Shown here piece after piece: positions 45,616 to 57,425 of a stretch of DNA of 64,000 nucleotides. How positions within the stretch are numbered: the first letter of the stretch is position 1; each line of letters opens with the position of its first letter. Below the pieces are notes generated by a model. That model saw nothing but the letters and a program-made list of their open reading frames with translations, was not told the origin of the DNA and made no database searches. The DNA lies in contig BLAL01000073.1 in assembly GCA_015698045.1 (NCBI GenBank), positions 248,001 to 312,000 of the forward strand, read 5' to 3'. The DNA is from Rhizophagus clarus (Eukaryota > Glomeromycota > Glomeromycetes > Glomerales > Glomeraceae). The position numbers and the translations under genes are program-made.

Positions 45616-46592
45616 TTATTGATTTCCCTGTTGCGATAACCAATTTCTTGAACCTCCTCCATAGTGTCCTGTAAAATTGCCTTCTTTTTCTACGAGCCTT
45701 TTCTGTGTTTCGCAAGACTGATCAACTTTCAGTACTTGTTATCTGGAAGTTGATGAGTCGTTGGAAGATAAAAAATTCGTTTCTTGTTCTTGAATATTTT
45801 AATGTAATCTTACTAGCTTCGTCCATCGACTGATTAACGGCAGCGCTTCATACTTTTTTCATCTGGGCTTTTTTTGCCATCTCATACACTTAGCCCTCAT
45901 TAAACTTTCCTAATCAGAGCAATTTAAGCTATCATGATTGGTGACAGATAAGTTGTAATACTTACATGCGTGCAATCTTAGGATCGTATAAATCTATTCC
46001 ATAAAATTTGTAATGATCTCTGATGTCTCCGTAAAAATCTGGATCATCAGATAAAGGAGGTAGATCTTTAATTTCTTTTTTCAATTTTTTTGTGCGTCGA
46101 TTACGAAATTTGTCTAATGTTGATATCATCTAAGGCCAAGATTGGTATGGCGCCACTGGTTTAAAATTCCGTGGGATGTGTTGAATAACTTTAATAGGTA
46201 TGTGCTGTGTGCAGGTCCATGACGGTGATGCGAATGCGTTAAAGACGGATGAGAGATTTCAGGGTTAGTCGATTCTTTTTCAAAACCAGATTCGTTAAAC
46301 GGTTCCAGCCCTTTGTTGTTTAGATCGTACAATATCAAATTTAAGATTCCTGTATTCTTTGTAGTAACGAAAGATGACGCTCTTCAAATTCTATACTCGT
46401 CTCAAGTAAAGCAAATTCTAAAGCATCAATTTCAGTTTTTGAAGGCTCGCTGTAGCGTTTGATCTCAATGTTATATTCCATACCAATGCGGTTTCTACGT
46501 ATATACGTGGGATTCTTGACAAAATCATTCAATAAATTATGGGTTGACTTAAATGGTTACAACACCGCTAATTTCTTAGACATCACAAACAT
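45616..46592 (-). pseudogene. Decayed multi-exon gene of unknown function
   Basis: Minus-strand coding-like blocks in order. First, MFVMSKKLAVL, a stop, then NDFVKNPTYIRRNRIGMEYN and ALLETSIEFEERHLSLLQRI (46592-46341). Next, a shifted frame with LYDLNNKGLEPFNESGFEKE and a His-rich stretch (46338-46126). Then KKLKKEIKDLPPLSDDPDFY and FYGIDLYDPKIARM ending at a perfect donor GTAAGT (near 45965). After an apparent intron comes a C-terminal exon with KEGNFTGHYGGGSRNWLSQQ and a stop at 45616. One in-frame stop and two frameshifts break it, so I call it a pseudogene; an error-prone assembly of a live gene cannot be excluded. The G+C content is higher than the surroundings. I could not name the family. 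Confidence 0.45.
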
Positions 46593-48112
46593 GGCAGGAT
46601 AAGAACAAGTAGATAAAAAACAATCATTCTTACATATCTGATGTTTTTTGATAAGAAAATATATGTTCACTATATTGTCATCTCCCTATTAGAATCATTA
46701 TTGGACGTGATGCAGTTATGAAGCGCATTAAATATTTCATATAAAAGTTGGCGTAAACGGTTGAAATATGTGAGAGGGAATGAAAACAAATCATGTTCAT
46801 AGTTTCCTAAAATGAACTAGAGATTCGATGTTGATTGAATAACACGAGGTGAAACAGGCTTTAAGTTACAGTCATTGGTGTAAATCTTGAATTTGTTAAG
46901 ATCACAGTGTGAACCTACATGAATAAGGAAATAGCGTCCTTTTTTAAGTGTTGTGTCCGGGTTGATCATGGGCCGCAGTACGTGAACTTTGAAGCAGGTT
47001 TGTATAAACGAAGGGTAGCTTTAGAAGTATTAAAAGGTGGTCAGACGTGGCTAAAGGATAAGAAGTTGGAGAGTGAAGTGGCAAAGCACGCTCCACGTTT
47101 TGAAAGTATGGTAGTGAAAAAACAATAGAACTAAAGGAAACTTCAACCATCACTTAATAGAGCTTCCTTGATATCGTATAATATCACGTGTCTGTGTGGC
47201 GGCTTGTCAGCCCTTTTCTTTTGAATTATTACCATCTCAAATTTGGCATCTTTGTCCCTATGCGCCTCCCAAGTTCAAAAAAGGAAATCGTAAAATACAC
47301 CAGTTTACTTCTTTGTGATTAGTTCTTGCACTTTAGTGCATTTTCCTTTTTCTGCATAGTCTCGGAACTTTCTTCGTTGTTTTGCTGCGCCTCACGGAGC
47401 CAGTTTCGAATGTCTCCGCTTCGTTTTGATACTGTACCATAAGGATGTCTATTTTTCACTTGCTTTCCAAGTTCGGCTGTTCCTTCGTTTAACTTTGAAA
47501 TAATACTTATTTTATTGAAAAAGCTTGACGACTTGTTATTCCTAATACTTGTCGTGGTATTGTAGTTTTATTTCTTCATAAAAATATGTTTCGAACTGTG
47601 CTTCGTAAATGATTCCATATTTGTTCTTTCTACTGTGTACTGTACTGTTTTTATTTATCCTAAAAAGTGTAATAACTCTTTTAATATTACTTTGAGATTT
47701 TTTTTTTTTTCATTCAAGCCTTTTTTTGATTTTAGTCAAAGCCAAATATTTTGGAAAAATTCTCAAAATAGTTCTTTATTGCCAAATTAATTTTATTTTT
47801 AAACAATCAGTAAATGATATCATATCTAATGATAGGATCTAACCCTAAGAGGTAGACATAATGCGGATCATATGAATGAAATCGACAATTGACTTATAGA
47901 TCTTAGATCCATTTTCGCAATGTGATATTTGTCATTTGATGAATAATCGGATTTGCACTGATAAAATACAAACATAAATATCTTTTATTGGGAACATCTT
48001 ACTTATTAATGTCTATACTTTTAATAATAAATCCGAAAACACTAAAATTTATGAATATATTCCTTATTCCTATAAAACTGTATGAAAAAAAATTAGAAAA
48101 GAACGAAAAGCA
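46593..48112. other. Spacer of mixed composition, no supported gene
   Basis: The stretch 46900-47450 is richer in G+C and has a 69-codon plus-strand ORF (46919-47128, RVDHGPQYVNFEAGLYKRR) without a known domain. It could be a relic linked to the decayed gene at 45616. The rest is AT-rich spacer. Confidence 0.35.
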
Positions 48113-48245
48113 CTTTATAAATCTAACGTTTATTGTATAATACTTTGTTTAACTTTGGAATACTTTAATATCACAAATCTAAAAACTCAGAAATAAGACA
48201 CAAATTTCTTTATTGCAAGGTCTTTACAAAGTTTAAAAGCTAATA

Positions 48246-48572
48246 ATGACCAAATGTTCAAAGTGTAAAGCTGACAAGACTTACAAAAATGGTGCTTTAC
48301 GCTGTCTGAAATGTGAAACTACCACTAAATCTAAGGCAGTTACGACTTCTTCATCAAGCAAAACTAGCATTAATGTCACTAGTGTTAATGTCATTAATGT
48401 AGATACTCCTTCACCAAATGCAAAAAAATTAGCTGCGAAATCTGCTAAAGAGATGACCGAAACATTAATCAAACACGCTGATAAAACTGGTGGCAAGGTA
48501 AAGGCGACTACAGAAGTAGGGAGTGTTAAATATAGTGTTACTTATACTCCAAATAAAAAGTCAAAGAAATAA
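48246..48572 (+). CDS. Small zinc-knuckle protein, 108 aa
   Basis: Intact single-exon ORF. The N-terminus has two CxxC pairs (C4, C7, C20, C23) 12 residues apart, a four-cysteine zinc-ribbon or knuckle. A Ser/Thr-rich linker follows (about 27-60), then an alpha/beta-like tail rich in Lys (about 62-108; AAKSAKEMTETLIKHADKTG, then KYSVTYTP and a basic end). It has no signal peptide. A short zinc ribbon with a basic tail suggests nucleic-acid or protein binding, but no specific family was recognised. A TATA-like TATAAAT lies near 48116. Confidence 0.65.
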   Translation: MTKCSKCKADKTYKNGALRCLKCETTTKSKAVTTSSSSKTSINVTSVNVINVDTPSPNAKKLAAKSAKEMTETLIKHADKTGGKVKATTEVGSVKYSVTYTPNKKSKK

Positions 48573-49399
48573 ATATAAGTGTATTTATCATTATTCGTTA
48601 AGAATAGTAGTCTCATTTCTTTTACTTGTATGCTTGAATTTTGTAATAAATACATTATTTGTTTGGTTATATTATAGTCTTTGCCTTGCACATTATTGAG
48701 AATGAAAATTTTGCGTTTATACATAACTCATACATGTCAAAGCCATGCGAGTTAATAACTCAGATAATCCACGTGAGTTTGCAGGTCGAAATATGTGGTG
48801 TTGTGATTATAATTACGCACAATGGAATAGTTTTAAAAAAAAACCAGTTTAGTAAAATAATCAGAATAAAACGCTTATTAAAATGCTCCAATGCCCTGCA
48901 AGCGTGTCTGAAAATATATGAATCACGAGGACACATTTTTAACGATATAAGCTCTATATGTAATAAATTAAATAACAAAAGTTTAAAAATATTTCTAGAA
49001 TAATAACTAAAATGAAAATAATTAGTCTCTCTATCTTTTATCTATAAATGAATCTTGCATTTTATTCAACATTGAAAATTTACTTTATGGCACGTAATGA
49101 AACGCACAGTGTTACTCGTCTATTGCAAAATTCGATTCAACCTATTTTTAGATTATCATTTTATTATGAAAATCTGAAAGTGATTATATCGGCCTTTTAC
49201 ATAAAATAAAATTTTTGGTATACTTAGTAAAAATAATTTGTTTCCATTAAGAAAGAACTGAAGATTTATTTTTTATTCGACATTCTTTAATTAGCTACAT
49301 GAAAGAATGAGTATAGTGATCTTAATAAACATAATTTATATAGTTCAAATAATAATTAATAAATATACTATTTTTCTCATTGCAAATTTAATTTAAATA
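48573..49399. other. 3' spacer, one doubtful ORF
   Basis: A 114-codon plus-strand ORF (48659-49003) has no known domain and starts within the spacer; it is not convincing as a gene. Otherwise AT-rich. Confidence 0.3.
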
Positions 49400-50879
49400 T
49401 CAATCATAAACAATCTGAAATACTTCACATTCATCTAAATTGAAGAAACCTTTAGATTTTCTAATCAGTTTCTCATAACAAGTTTTAGCACAATAACCAC
49501 CAATGTAGGTTTTCCATATATCAAGGTCACCATCACCAAATGATGGACCGCAATTAAGACCATTGTAGATAGCTTTTTTTTTACCTATTACACGACTTAA
49601 TATATAATTGTCGATTCTATCATTGCTAAAAGAAAATAAAAAACTATCCTCAGTAGCGCTAAAACCTTGAACTGTTTTCCATTCAAGTGGATTATATCCT
49701 CCAAGAATTTCGCTACTACCTTTCACTTTAACAATTGTTACCGTACGAGGTTTATTAATACAACATTCGCGAAAGCGATATTGTGAATAACCGTCACGAG
49801 ATGCACGATATAATAATTTAAATTCGTATGAAGAAATTAACTTGTCCATAATTTCTAATCTATCGATCCACTTTGAGATTAATTCAACATGTTGATAAGA
49901 TATAATTTTTGAATCAATTGTTTTTTTACTTTCTTTAGTTATACTACATTCTGGTTCATCGCTTGGCTTGCTATTAGGATCTAAAAGACTTAAAAAAGCT
50001 CTTAATAAAACTTTATATTGATCTTCAGGAAATATTTTTTCGTAAGGGAATACTTTGTCTAAAAACTCTTTAGAAGTAAACTTACGGAATTTTATCAATG
50101 GAATAAGTTGTTGTAATGTATTCTTTAACTTGTTGAAATCATCTTGAGAATAGTCTTCAAGGTTAGATGGAAGTCCAGGATTTTGAGCAAGTCCCCATTT
50201 AATAACATGTCCCCAAATTTGAACTTGACTAATTTGTCGGTTATCATTTTGAATAATTGAAACCAAAAGTTTTTCCTGAACTGAAGAAAAATCTATAGAA
50301 TTAAGTATTTTATCTGGTTCTTTTGTTATTGAATCAGTACAATATTTTTGAAGTTCCAAGAAAGAATCATTCTCAAAGCTTGTTTGATATATCATATTAA
50401 AATTTTTTCTCATCCAATTTGTTTCGTTTTCAATCAAATAAGTCTGTAGATATGTGATTAATTCTTGAAGACCAAGTTCACTGGCAGCAACTAAAACTTT
50501 GATTATGTCTAAAGAATCATATTCTTTTAAAGAAAGTTTTCCGCCATAAATATACCTAAAATAAAAAGTATATGCATTATTATTAAATCTAATAAGAGTA
50601 TCATTTTTTTATAAATTATTACCTCAAAATTATTTGAAATATTTCAGGAGACATATTCGGTAATTTAATATGTATCAAAGTTCCATTATTTTCCTTTTTA
50701 TTAGCTGACAAAATTCTTCGTAAATAAGGAGAACGATAATGTAAAATAACCATGTGTGCACGAAAGACCTTTACGTAAGGGTCGTTACCAACTTCAATGG
50801 TAATATCATAATATTCTTCGTCATTCAAGATTTCAAGCAAGTTTTGTAATAATTTTGGTAAAAGTTTATTTTCATCCAT
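49400..50879 (-). CDS. BTB-BACK-TLDc protein 6
   Basis: Exons 50879-50623 and 50555-49400 on the minus strand, a 67-bp phase-2 intron at the family position (the donor side reads TTTTGAG|GTAAT); 470 aa. It starts MDENKLLPKLLQNLLEIL; 26 further codons upstream are open but not shared by paralogues. BTB reads EYYDITIEVGNDPYV. The linker is short and lacks KE repeats (KPSDEPECSITKESKK). TLDc is complete (LLYRASRDGYSQYRF, ILGGYNPLEWK, FLFSFSNDRIDNYILSRV, CGPSFGDGDL). It is the only intact member of the set on the minus strand, and its sequence is distinct from the tandem pair at 35029/37954. Function is inferred only from domains, as for the paralogues. Confidence 0.9.
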
Positions 50880-53058
50880 TTTTTTCGTTGACGGAAAGAG
50901 GAAAAAAACAAATAATCCAAATGCGTAAATGTTCAACCTTAAATATAAATTAGCCACTGTACTCTGTGCAACATTAAGTGTTCGAAGAACAGCAGCACAG
51001 CACTATTTGTTGATCGATAATTATAATATGCATAATTCATTTTTATCACCATATATACTAAATCAAAGAACTAATAGTTTGGTTTTAAACTAAATATTCC
51101 TTTAAATATACAGTAGCTTTCAAATTCAATTTCCTTTGCTTAGTCTTGCCTATTTTACTTTCAAGTATAACACCTGAAAATTTTCTTATGTTGCCCATTT
51201 TTACTCTGTATTTTATCAATTTTAGTACGCGTTTTTATTTTTTCAACTTTTGATAATCATATATTTGATATTATTTTTATAAAATCTCTCATAAGAAGAT
51301 ATAAAGAATAGTAATCTTTTCATCAAATAAATATTTTTTTCTTTTCAGAGCGGAAAAAATTTTCATTATAAAAGATATTAATATTTTTTTTTCTGTTGTA
51401 AAAGAGTCTTAGGTATTTTTTTTTTTTTGTTTTGTTTTCAGTAAATCATGGGTACATGTTTGGTATATTTGACATGTCAGCACGATAATAATTAAGTTTA
51501 TAGGGCTGATAAAATGGAAAGAGTTAAAAACGTATCATGAATTTATATAATAATATGGTAATTTATATTATGCTTCTAATGAGTCACACAATAGATTTAA
51601 TTACCAAAAGTACTATTGTCAAACACGTTGACACACGTACCGCAAAACTGGTAAAACCATGAAATTATTTGCTAACAAAACTCGAAAACCCGAGTAACTA
51701 TGTAAAAGACCCATTTTCTTATTGTTTGGTCATTAAATAAGGGGAATAATAATATAAAATAATCATATGTGCATTAAATTTTTTACACGAGGATCATTGA
51801 AATTTTAAATGATAGATTCTTTATGATATAACCATTAAAGTTGACAAAGCAAATTTGTGACAATTTTGACAAAGTTCCAACGAAAGAGAACGGATGAAAG
51901 AAAAAAAAACCAATAATAATTCGTGAATGGCCTGTACAATATTAAACTTTTCATTTATCTGTTTCGAAGCGTGTGTATCAGCCAAGAAGATGGATTGAAC
52001 AGTTAAAATAAAATTGAGGAACAATGATATTTCACGGAAGCAATATTAAATTTTCATGGCGTTGTCGTTTTTTTGTTTTAAAAAAAATTCGTATTAAATA
52101 CTTTCAACGTTTAATTAAAAAAGAACCATTTTTGAAAGAAAATTTACTTTCTAGAATCATTTTCTTGTCCAAAAAAAAAAACTTTTCTTTTTATGTTTTA
52201 AAATTCAAAATAAATAATAAAAGTGAATGGCAACTTCTTATAATAACAGTTTCAAATACAACCACCATCAAATTCAGGAAGATATACAGTATTACTTGTT
52301 AAATTTATAATAAAAATTTACTAAAATTATTATATAATATTTTTCTCAAAAAATTTGGTTTCGAAAGCTGCTGCATAATCGACAAATTTAAAGGGAAATC
52401 CTAATGTGATACGAAATATACACAACATATTTTTCGTCCACTGGAAAAATTTACAGCATTAAAATATTAAAAAATTGATATTCAATTAATATCGGGATAA
52501 ATAAAAAACATTATTTCCACCCCTTTTTTTGTTCTTTTGTCAAAATAGAACAAGGAGAGTTTTACGTTACTTCAAATAACGTGACTTTGTGATCTGCTGT
52601 ATTCCCATGTTTCAAACTTGTGACAATCTTTGTGCTTCATATGTTAAACCATTACAGTTTTAAAAGTATAAATTTGGTTAAATAATTAGAATTGTTTTGT
52701 ATTCATATTACTTTTTTTTTCTTGCTTGTATCTAAAATTGATGAAACGCGGTATAAAGATAACCATATAAGAAACAACGGCTTGCGTTTATAAATAATTC
52801 TTAACAATCAACAAAATTAGTTTTTTTTTGTTCCTCAATATATATTTCAAGGAAATTTCCTTTCCTGGAAACAATAACGATTTCGTTTGAAACAATACAC
52901 TAATTTAATAAGTGACACACTTCAACCCAAATTTGATAAAGTGGTGTGCAACGTATTGAATTATTTAAACACACGCTCAGCTTAGACTTTTTTTTTTTTT
53001 TTTTTAGGCGTGCTATCTATTTATTATCTATTTATTGATAAGAATTCCTTTATAAACA
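50880..53058. other. Spacer between divergent BTB and MYND genes
   Basis: It contains a BTB fragment (51730-51885), many T-runs and a possible TATA box (TATAAATAA near 52790) for the MYND gene. A 92-codon ORF at 52024-52302 has a basic, low-complexity composition and no known domain. Confidence 0.4.
51730..51885 (-). pseudogene. BTB exon 1 fragment
   Basis: The minus strand keeps the order of BTB exon 1: L-S-K-L-S-Q-like start, a deleted middle, NDPRVKNLMHI and then FYYYSP. It has several frameshifts and no start codon. An old relic. Confidence 0.55.
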
Positions 53059-54999
53059 ATGAATAATTGCTACGTATGCAAGAAATTTTCTAAAACCCGT
53101 TGTGCAAATTGCCATACAACATATTATTGCTCTAAAGAATGTCAAAGAAAAGACTGGAAAGAACATAAAAAGTCATGTAAAATCTTACCGGTTAACGAAA
53201 TTCTCGATAAGACCGATGATTATGAAGAAATTTTCAATGAAACCGATGATGATGACGATGAAACTGACGATGAAGAGTTGTCCGACTTATTATCTAACAT
53301 TATGTTACTTCAATCACTTAAGAATGCGAGTAACTCTATAGAGGATTTGTTACTACTTCGGTTTCTTATGAATGCGGGTAACTCTATGGAGGATTTAAAA
53401 ATACCAAATTTTGGAAGAGAATATGCCATGAAATACCCATACGAGAGGGAACGAATTCAATTTCTTAACAGCGCTAAATCAGCACTAAATGGTCATCAAA
53501 TGATCGATGAAACATTGAATAATAACGTTAAAGGGCAATTTCGACATACTGTGAAAAGATGGAATGATTATTCAAAAGAACTTAAAGATTTTCTTTCTTG
53601 CCCAAGAAAAATGGGTGACATTTTCACTAAAAAGACAAAACATCAATATAATATTGTAAGCGGAGGTGGATATGCTCAAAGTTTTAGTAATATGCCGAAA
53701 CAAAGTTTGTCGTTTGATCAAGGCAAAGTTCATGTTGCTGTGGGATTTGTAGACTTGGATTTTCTTTTAAGAGCTAGAATTGTGAAAACCATGAATTCTG
53801 TAGAAAAACCAAATAAATTCATTGGTTATGAAGGTTCGGTTTATGCGGTTGCAAAAACAAATGTTATTAAAGAAATGATGATAGGAAAAGCACCAATTCG
53901 ATCGATCATTGAAGTATGGTTTTCTAGTGTGTGGACAATGAAGACTTTAAAGCATTTTGAAGATGCTGTTAAGGAAGTCTTACAATATGGAAACGCGCCA
54001 AATGATGGCCCTCCTAACCCCACAAAAAATGAACTACACCCTAGAGTTAGATCACTAATTTCTCACTGGAATAAGTCTGTTAAATCACCAAAATCTCGAC
54101 AAGAGGCACATAAACTTTGGAAAGGAACCTTTGATTTTGAGGATGGTGTATTTTCCGTTGTCGCCAATCTTGCTGAATCACGAGATCGTGTACAAGTTGC
54201 ACGTCATATCCTTACTGGCGAATTTCCTCTCATGGATGATCAACATCAAAAAAATCTAATCGCAAGTATTACAATGTTTAATTGCAATGACCAAATTTCT
54301 CCACATACAACAAGTGAATTTATGTTTGAAATGATGCCATTGGACTATATTCTATCTAAGAACCATCGTAAGATCATTCCTTTCCTGAAAGCAATCTACA
54401 ATTTCCTTGAAGAATCAATCACAAAAATTTGCAAATGGTTATCACCACCTGCAGGAAAAACTGAATCGATTGAAATTTATCTACATTTTCAATTCGTTAC
54501 CAATGATAACCCTGTGTTACAAGCCTCGATTCGTCAATTGGAACCATGGATAATGTCTTGGAGCAATATTTGCGATTACTTTAATGCACGTGATTTTCAT
54601 AAGTTACTTCGAGCATGTTCAGGAAAGGATACAGTTCACTTAATGATTTCGATGAATTGGATTACAGAAACCTTTGGCGCACATATCATGGATTATAATG
54701 TTGAGCGTCGCCGTGATATTTTCAACAAGGGACAGAAAATTATTTTGGTTAATAAATTTATTGACAAGTCTGGTTATTTTCGATATGAGAAGGTTATCAC
54801 GCATCCGTATAATATTGGAGATGTAAGTGCAATGATGTTGGTTAAGGATAAATGGAGAGATTATTTTTTTAGAGGGCAGGATATGAAAGTTGGAGAAATT
54901 TCATGCGTCCCATTTTGCCATACACATAAGATTCACACTTTCTTGGATATTCATTTTACATATAATAAAAAAATTAACGCTTATACTAATTATGCATAA
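53059..54999 (+). CDS. MYND zinc-finger protein, 646 aa
   Basis: Single intact exon. The N-terminus is a complete MYND finger: C4, C7, C15, C18, C24, C28, H36, C40 (CYVCKKF...YYCSKECQRKDWKEHKKSC). A very acidic stretch (about 54-76) follows, then an internal tandem duplication (NASNSIEDL / NAGNSMEDL, about 90-112). The remaining roughly 500 residues form a large folded region containing VAVGFVDLDFLLRARIVKTM and KFIGYEGSVYAVAKTNVI, a pattern I associate with fungal MYND proteins of unknown function but cannot name with certainty. MYND fingers bind proline-rich partners, often in transcription or chromatin complexes. There is no signal peptide and no SET domain. A T-rich promoter ends just before the ATG. 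Confidence 0.88.
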   Translation: MNNCYVCKKFSKTRCANCHTTYYCSKECQRKDWKEHKKSCKILPVNEILDKTDDYEEIFNETDDDDDETDDEELSDLLSNIMLLQSLKNASNSIEDLLLLRFLMNAGNSMEDLKIPNFGREYAMKYPYERERIQFLNSAKSALNGHQMIDETLNNNVKGQFRHTVKRWNDYSKELKDFLSCPRKMGDIFTKKTKHQYNIVSGGGYAQSFSNMPKQSLSFDQGKVHVAVGFVDLDFLLRARIVKTMNSVEKPNKFIGYEGSVYAVAKTNVIKEMMIGKAPIRSIIEVWFSSVWTMKTLKHFEDAVKEVLQYGNAPNDGPPNPTKNELHPRVRSLISHWNKSVKSPKSRQEAHKLWKGTFDFEDGVFSVVANLAESRDRVQVARHILTGEFPLMDDQHQKNLIASITMFNCNDQISPHTTSEFMFEMMPLDYILSKNHRKIIPFLKAIYNFLEESITKICKWLSPPAGKTESIEIYLHFQFVTNDNPVLQASIRQLEPWIMSWSNICDYFNARDFHKLLRACSGKDTVHLMISMNWITETFGAHIMDYNVERRRDIFNKGQKIILVNKFIDKSGYFRYEKVITHPYNIGDVSAMMLVKDKWRDYFFRGQDMKVGEISCVPFCHTHKIHTFLDIHFTYNKKINAYTNYA

Positions 55000-56539
55000 T
55001 AAATTTATATATAGTTACTCATTTTTGGTATATACTACACAATATATCTAATGTATTTATTTATTTATTTTATATTTTAACTTACATTAGCTTTTCATAT
55101 AATAAACTCGATATCCAATCATTATTACGTTCCAAATTGTAACACAGAATGTTATTTTAGATTTTCTTGATGCCATCACGACTTCGTTTAGTTCTTTAGT
55201 TTTAAGATTTTTATTGCTATAAAAGTAATAAATTTAATATGATTTACAAAATTTTTTTTCGTTTGACAAATGTCTTGTTAATACGCTGTTACAATTTACA
55301 ATATATAATTATAAAAATAAAAACTCGTAACAGGAACCATCTTTATTCTAGATGTAACACAATTAATATAAGCAATGTTTTTTCTTTATCATCTTATTTA
55401 TAACTTCATAATATTTCTTAAGTTTGCATTCGGTATCCCGACTATTTTTTTTTTTTTTCCGCATACTTACGACTTGGGTGTTCAGGATTTCATAATGTGA
55501 TGACTTGCGGGTTTTGTGTGATTCTAATTCTGGCCAGAATTAACATAAAAATTGCATTATTCCTAATTTCGGGCAGAATTTAACAGAGAAAATTATTAAT
55601 TTGTAATTCGGGCTGAAACTAAGATTTGACATTACCGCACCAGATTATCCAATCCAATATGAATAATGTGAACTTGTCAAAAAATGTGGTCACACCAAAA
55701 ATATGAAAAAAATGACGAGTGCGAAAATGGCTTGATCGCACTATTTCTGGACACCTTATTCACGGACTCAATTAATTTTTGAAATGATATTGTCTGCGAT
55801 TCTGCGCTTATTTAGATGTTTTTTTTAGGTGTTTTTTTATATGTATTTGATAATTTTTGTATTGTAATAGTGTTTTCATGCTCCTATTATTTGCCTTATT
55901 TAACATGAACACCCTTTCCATACTATTAAAAATGGAAGAAAATGATAATATACTGTATACGTTATAATATATATATATAAGTATATAACAAATGTATTGA
56001 TTTTAAAAAATCAAATATATTAAAATATATAACGATAAGTTTAGAAAAATAAAATAAGTGTATGAATATACAATTATGATTAATTCTCGTAATTTTTAAT
56101 AAAATTGTTAATGGAGTTCTCAATTTTATTCTTTAGCTTCATTAATCAATAATTGTACGAACAAATATGCAGCCGGTTGAACAATGTCTTAGAAAAGAAA
56201 TGAAGTAATTAAAAATAAAAATCTGTGTTAAAAATTATATACAATGGTCATAAATTTATCAATATTAAACTTCGTCCTTAATGATGAAAGAAATATTTCA
56301 CAAGTTTGCCTACTAAATAACATACAATATATCAACGTACGTATTCTGGCGTAGTATCTATTATATTGTATGAGATAAAATATTGAACTAGAGATGCTAT
56401 GAAAAAAATGTGATTCACCATCTAAAAAATAAGTCCATTTTTTAACTTTTTTGTTTATTTCCACCTTCACTCATATTCACATTTCTTTATTTTATTTACT
56501 TTCTGATGGAAGTTTCGACAACAATATATTCTATCAACT
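55000..56539. other. Spacer with a motif cluster
   Basis: AT-rich. A cluster of TTC(T/G)GG(C)CAGAATT-type motifs lies at 55530-55620. The minus-strand ORF at 56228 is not convincing. Confidence 0.4.
55530..55620. repeat. Cluster of TTCTGGCCAGAATTAA-type motifs
   Basis: Three copies: ATTCTGGCCAGAATTAA (palindromic), TTTCGGGCAGAATTTAA and TTCGGGCTGAAACTAA. Related clusters lie near 34795-34860 and 63720-63830. Confidence 0.45.
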
Positions 56540-57425
56540 CTGTCAGCAAATGAGGATAGCATAACACAAACAACAAAGACCATTGAACAGAAGTATTACA
56601 TGACAATCACGAATAATACATCTAAAAACCATACAATATCATGTTTGAATAACAATATTACAAATTCCGATTTTATCAAATCAGTCACGAAAGAAGTAGT
56701 AGATAATTCAAAGGGTATGGGATCCTTAATGAAATCATTATACTGTTGTTACGGGATCGCGTTATGTTTCCAAAAATCAGGTCAGACGGCAAAAGTTATT
56801 ACATCAGCAATAATGAATACATTGACGATTATGAAATTAAAAGCAAGATATTTACATTTACTATAGATAATACCACTACAAATATTAACGATATAACGAT
56901 TGCTTCAAAGAGAGTTATTAATATAGATATTATATTATTTATAGGATGTATGTGACATATTCTCAACTTTATTGTAAAATAGTGAGGATTAGCCTGAATA
57001 GAACTCCGACAAAATGTGCATAAGGTTAGCTAATGGACAACTGGAATTATTATAATCTTATAGCCATGTTGTTGGAATTTATTTTTTGCGATCAGTGCTT
57101 GAAATTTGATACTCGTTGGAACTCAACACTAGTTACTATGTTTGAAAGACATAGTGTATTTTATCGCATCCAGCAATTAAAGAAATGTGTTTAAAAGAAT
57201 TATCATTGTCATCTTGTTTGGAAGTTGAAGAACTAATCGAACTTGAATCAATTTGTCAAATTCTCAAACCGTTTTAAAATGCCATTACAATTCTCTCCAA
57301 GGACCAATCAAATTCAATATCAGATGCTTTAATAGTAATATTAGAAATCGGCCAATTTTCAAAAATATTGGATAATAGTGTTCATGAAAAAATAATTTTA
57401 TATGAAGCAAGATATTCAACATTAC

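Noticed and set aside
48659..49003. 114-codon plus-strand ORF after the zinc-knuckle gene
   Set aside because: No domain and ordinary spacer composition; length alone is not convincing.
52024..52302. 92-codon plus-strand ORF
   Set aside because: Basic, low-complexity, no domain, next to a BTB relic; not enough support for a gene.
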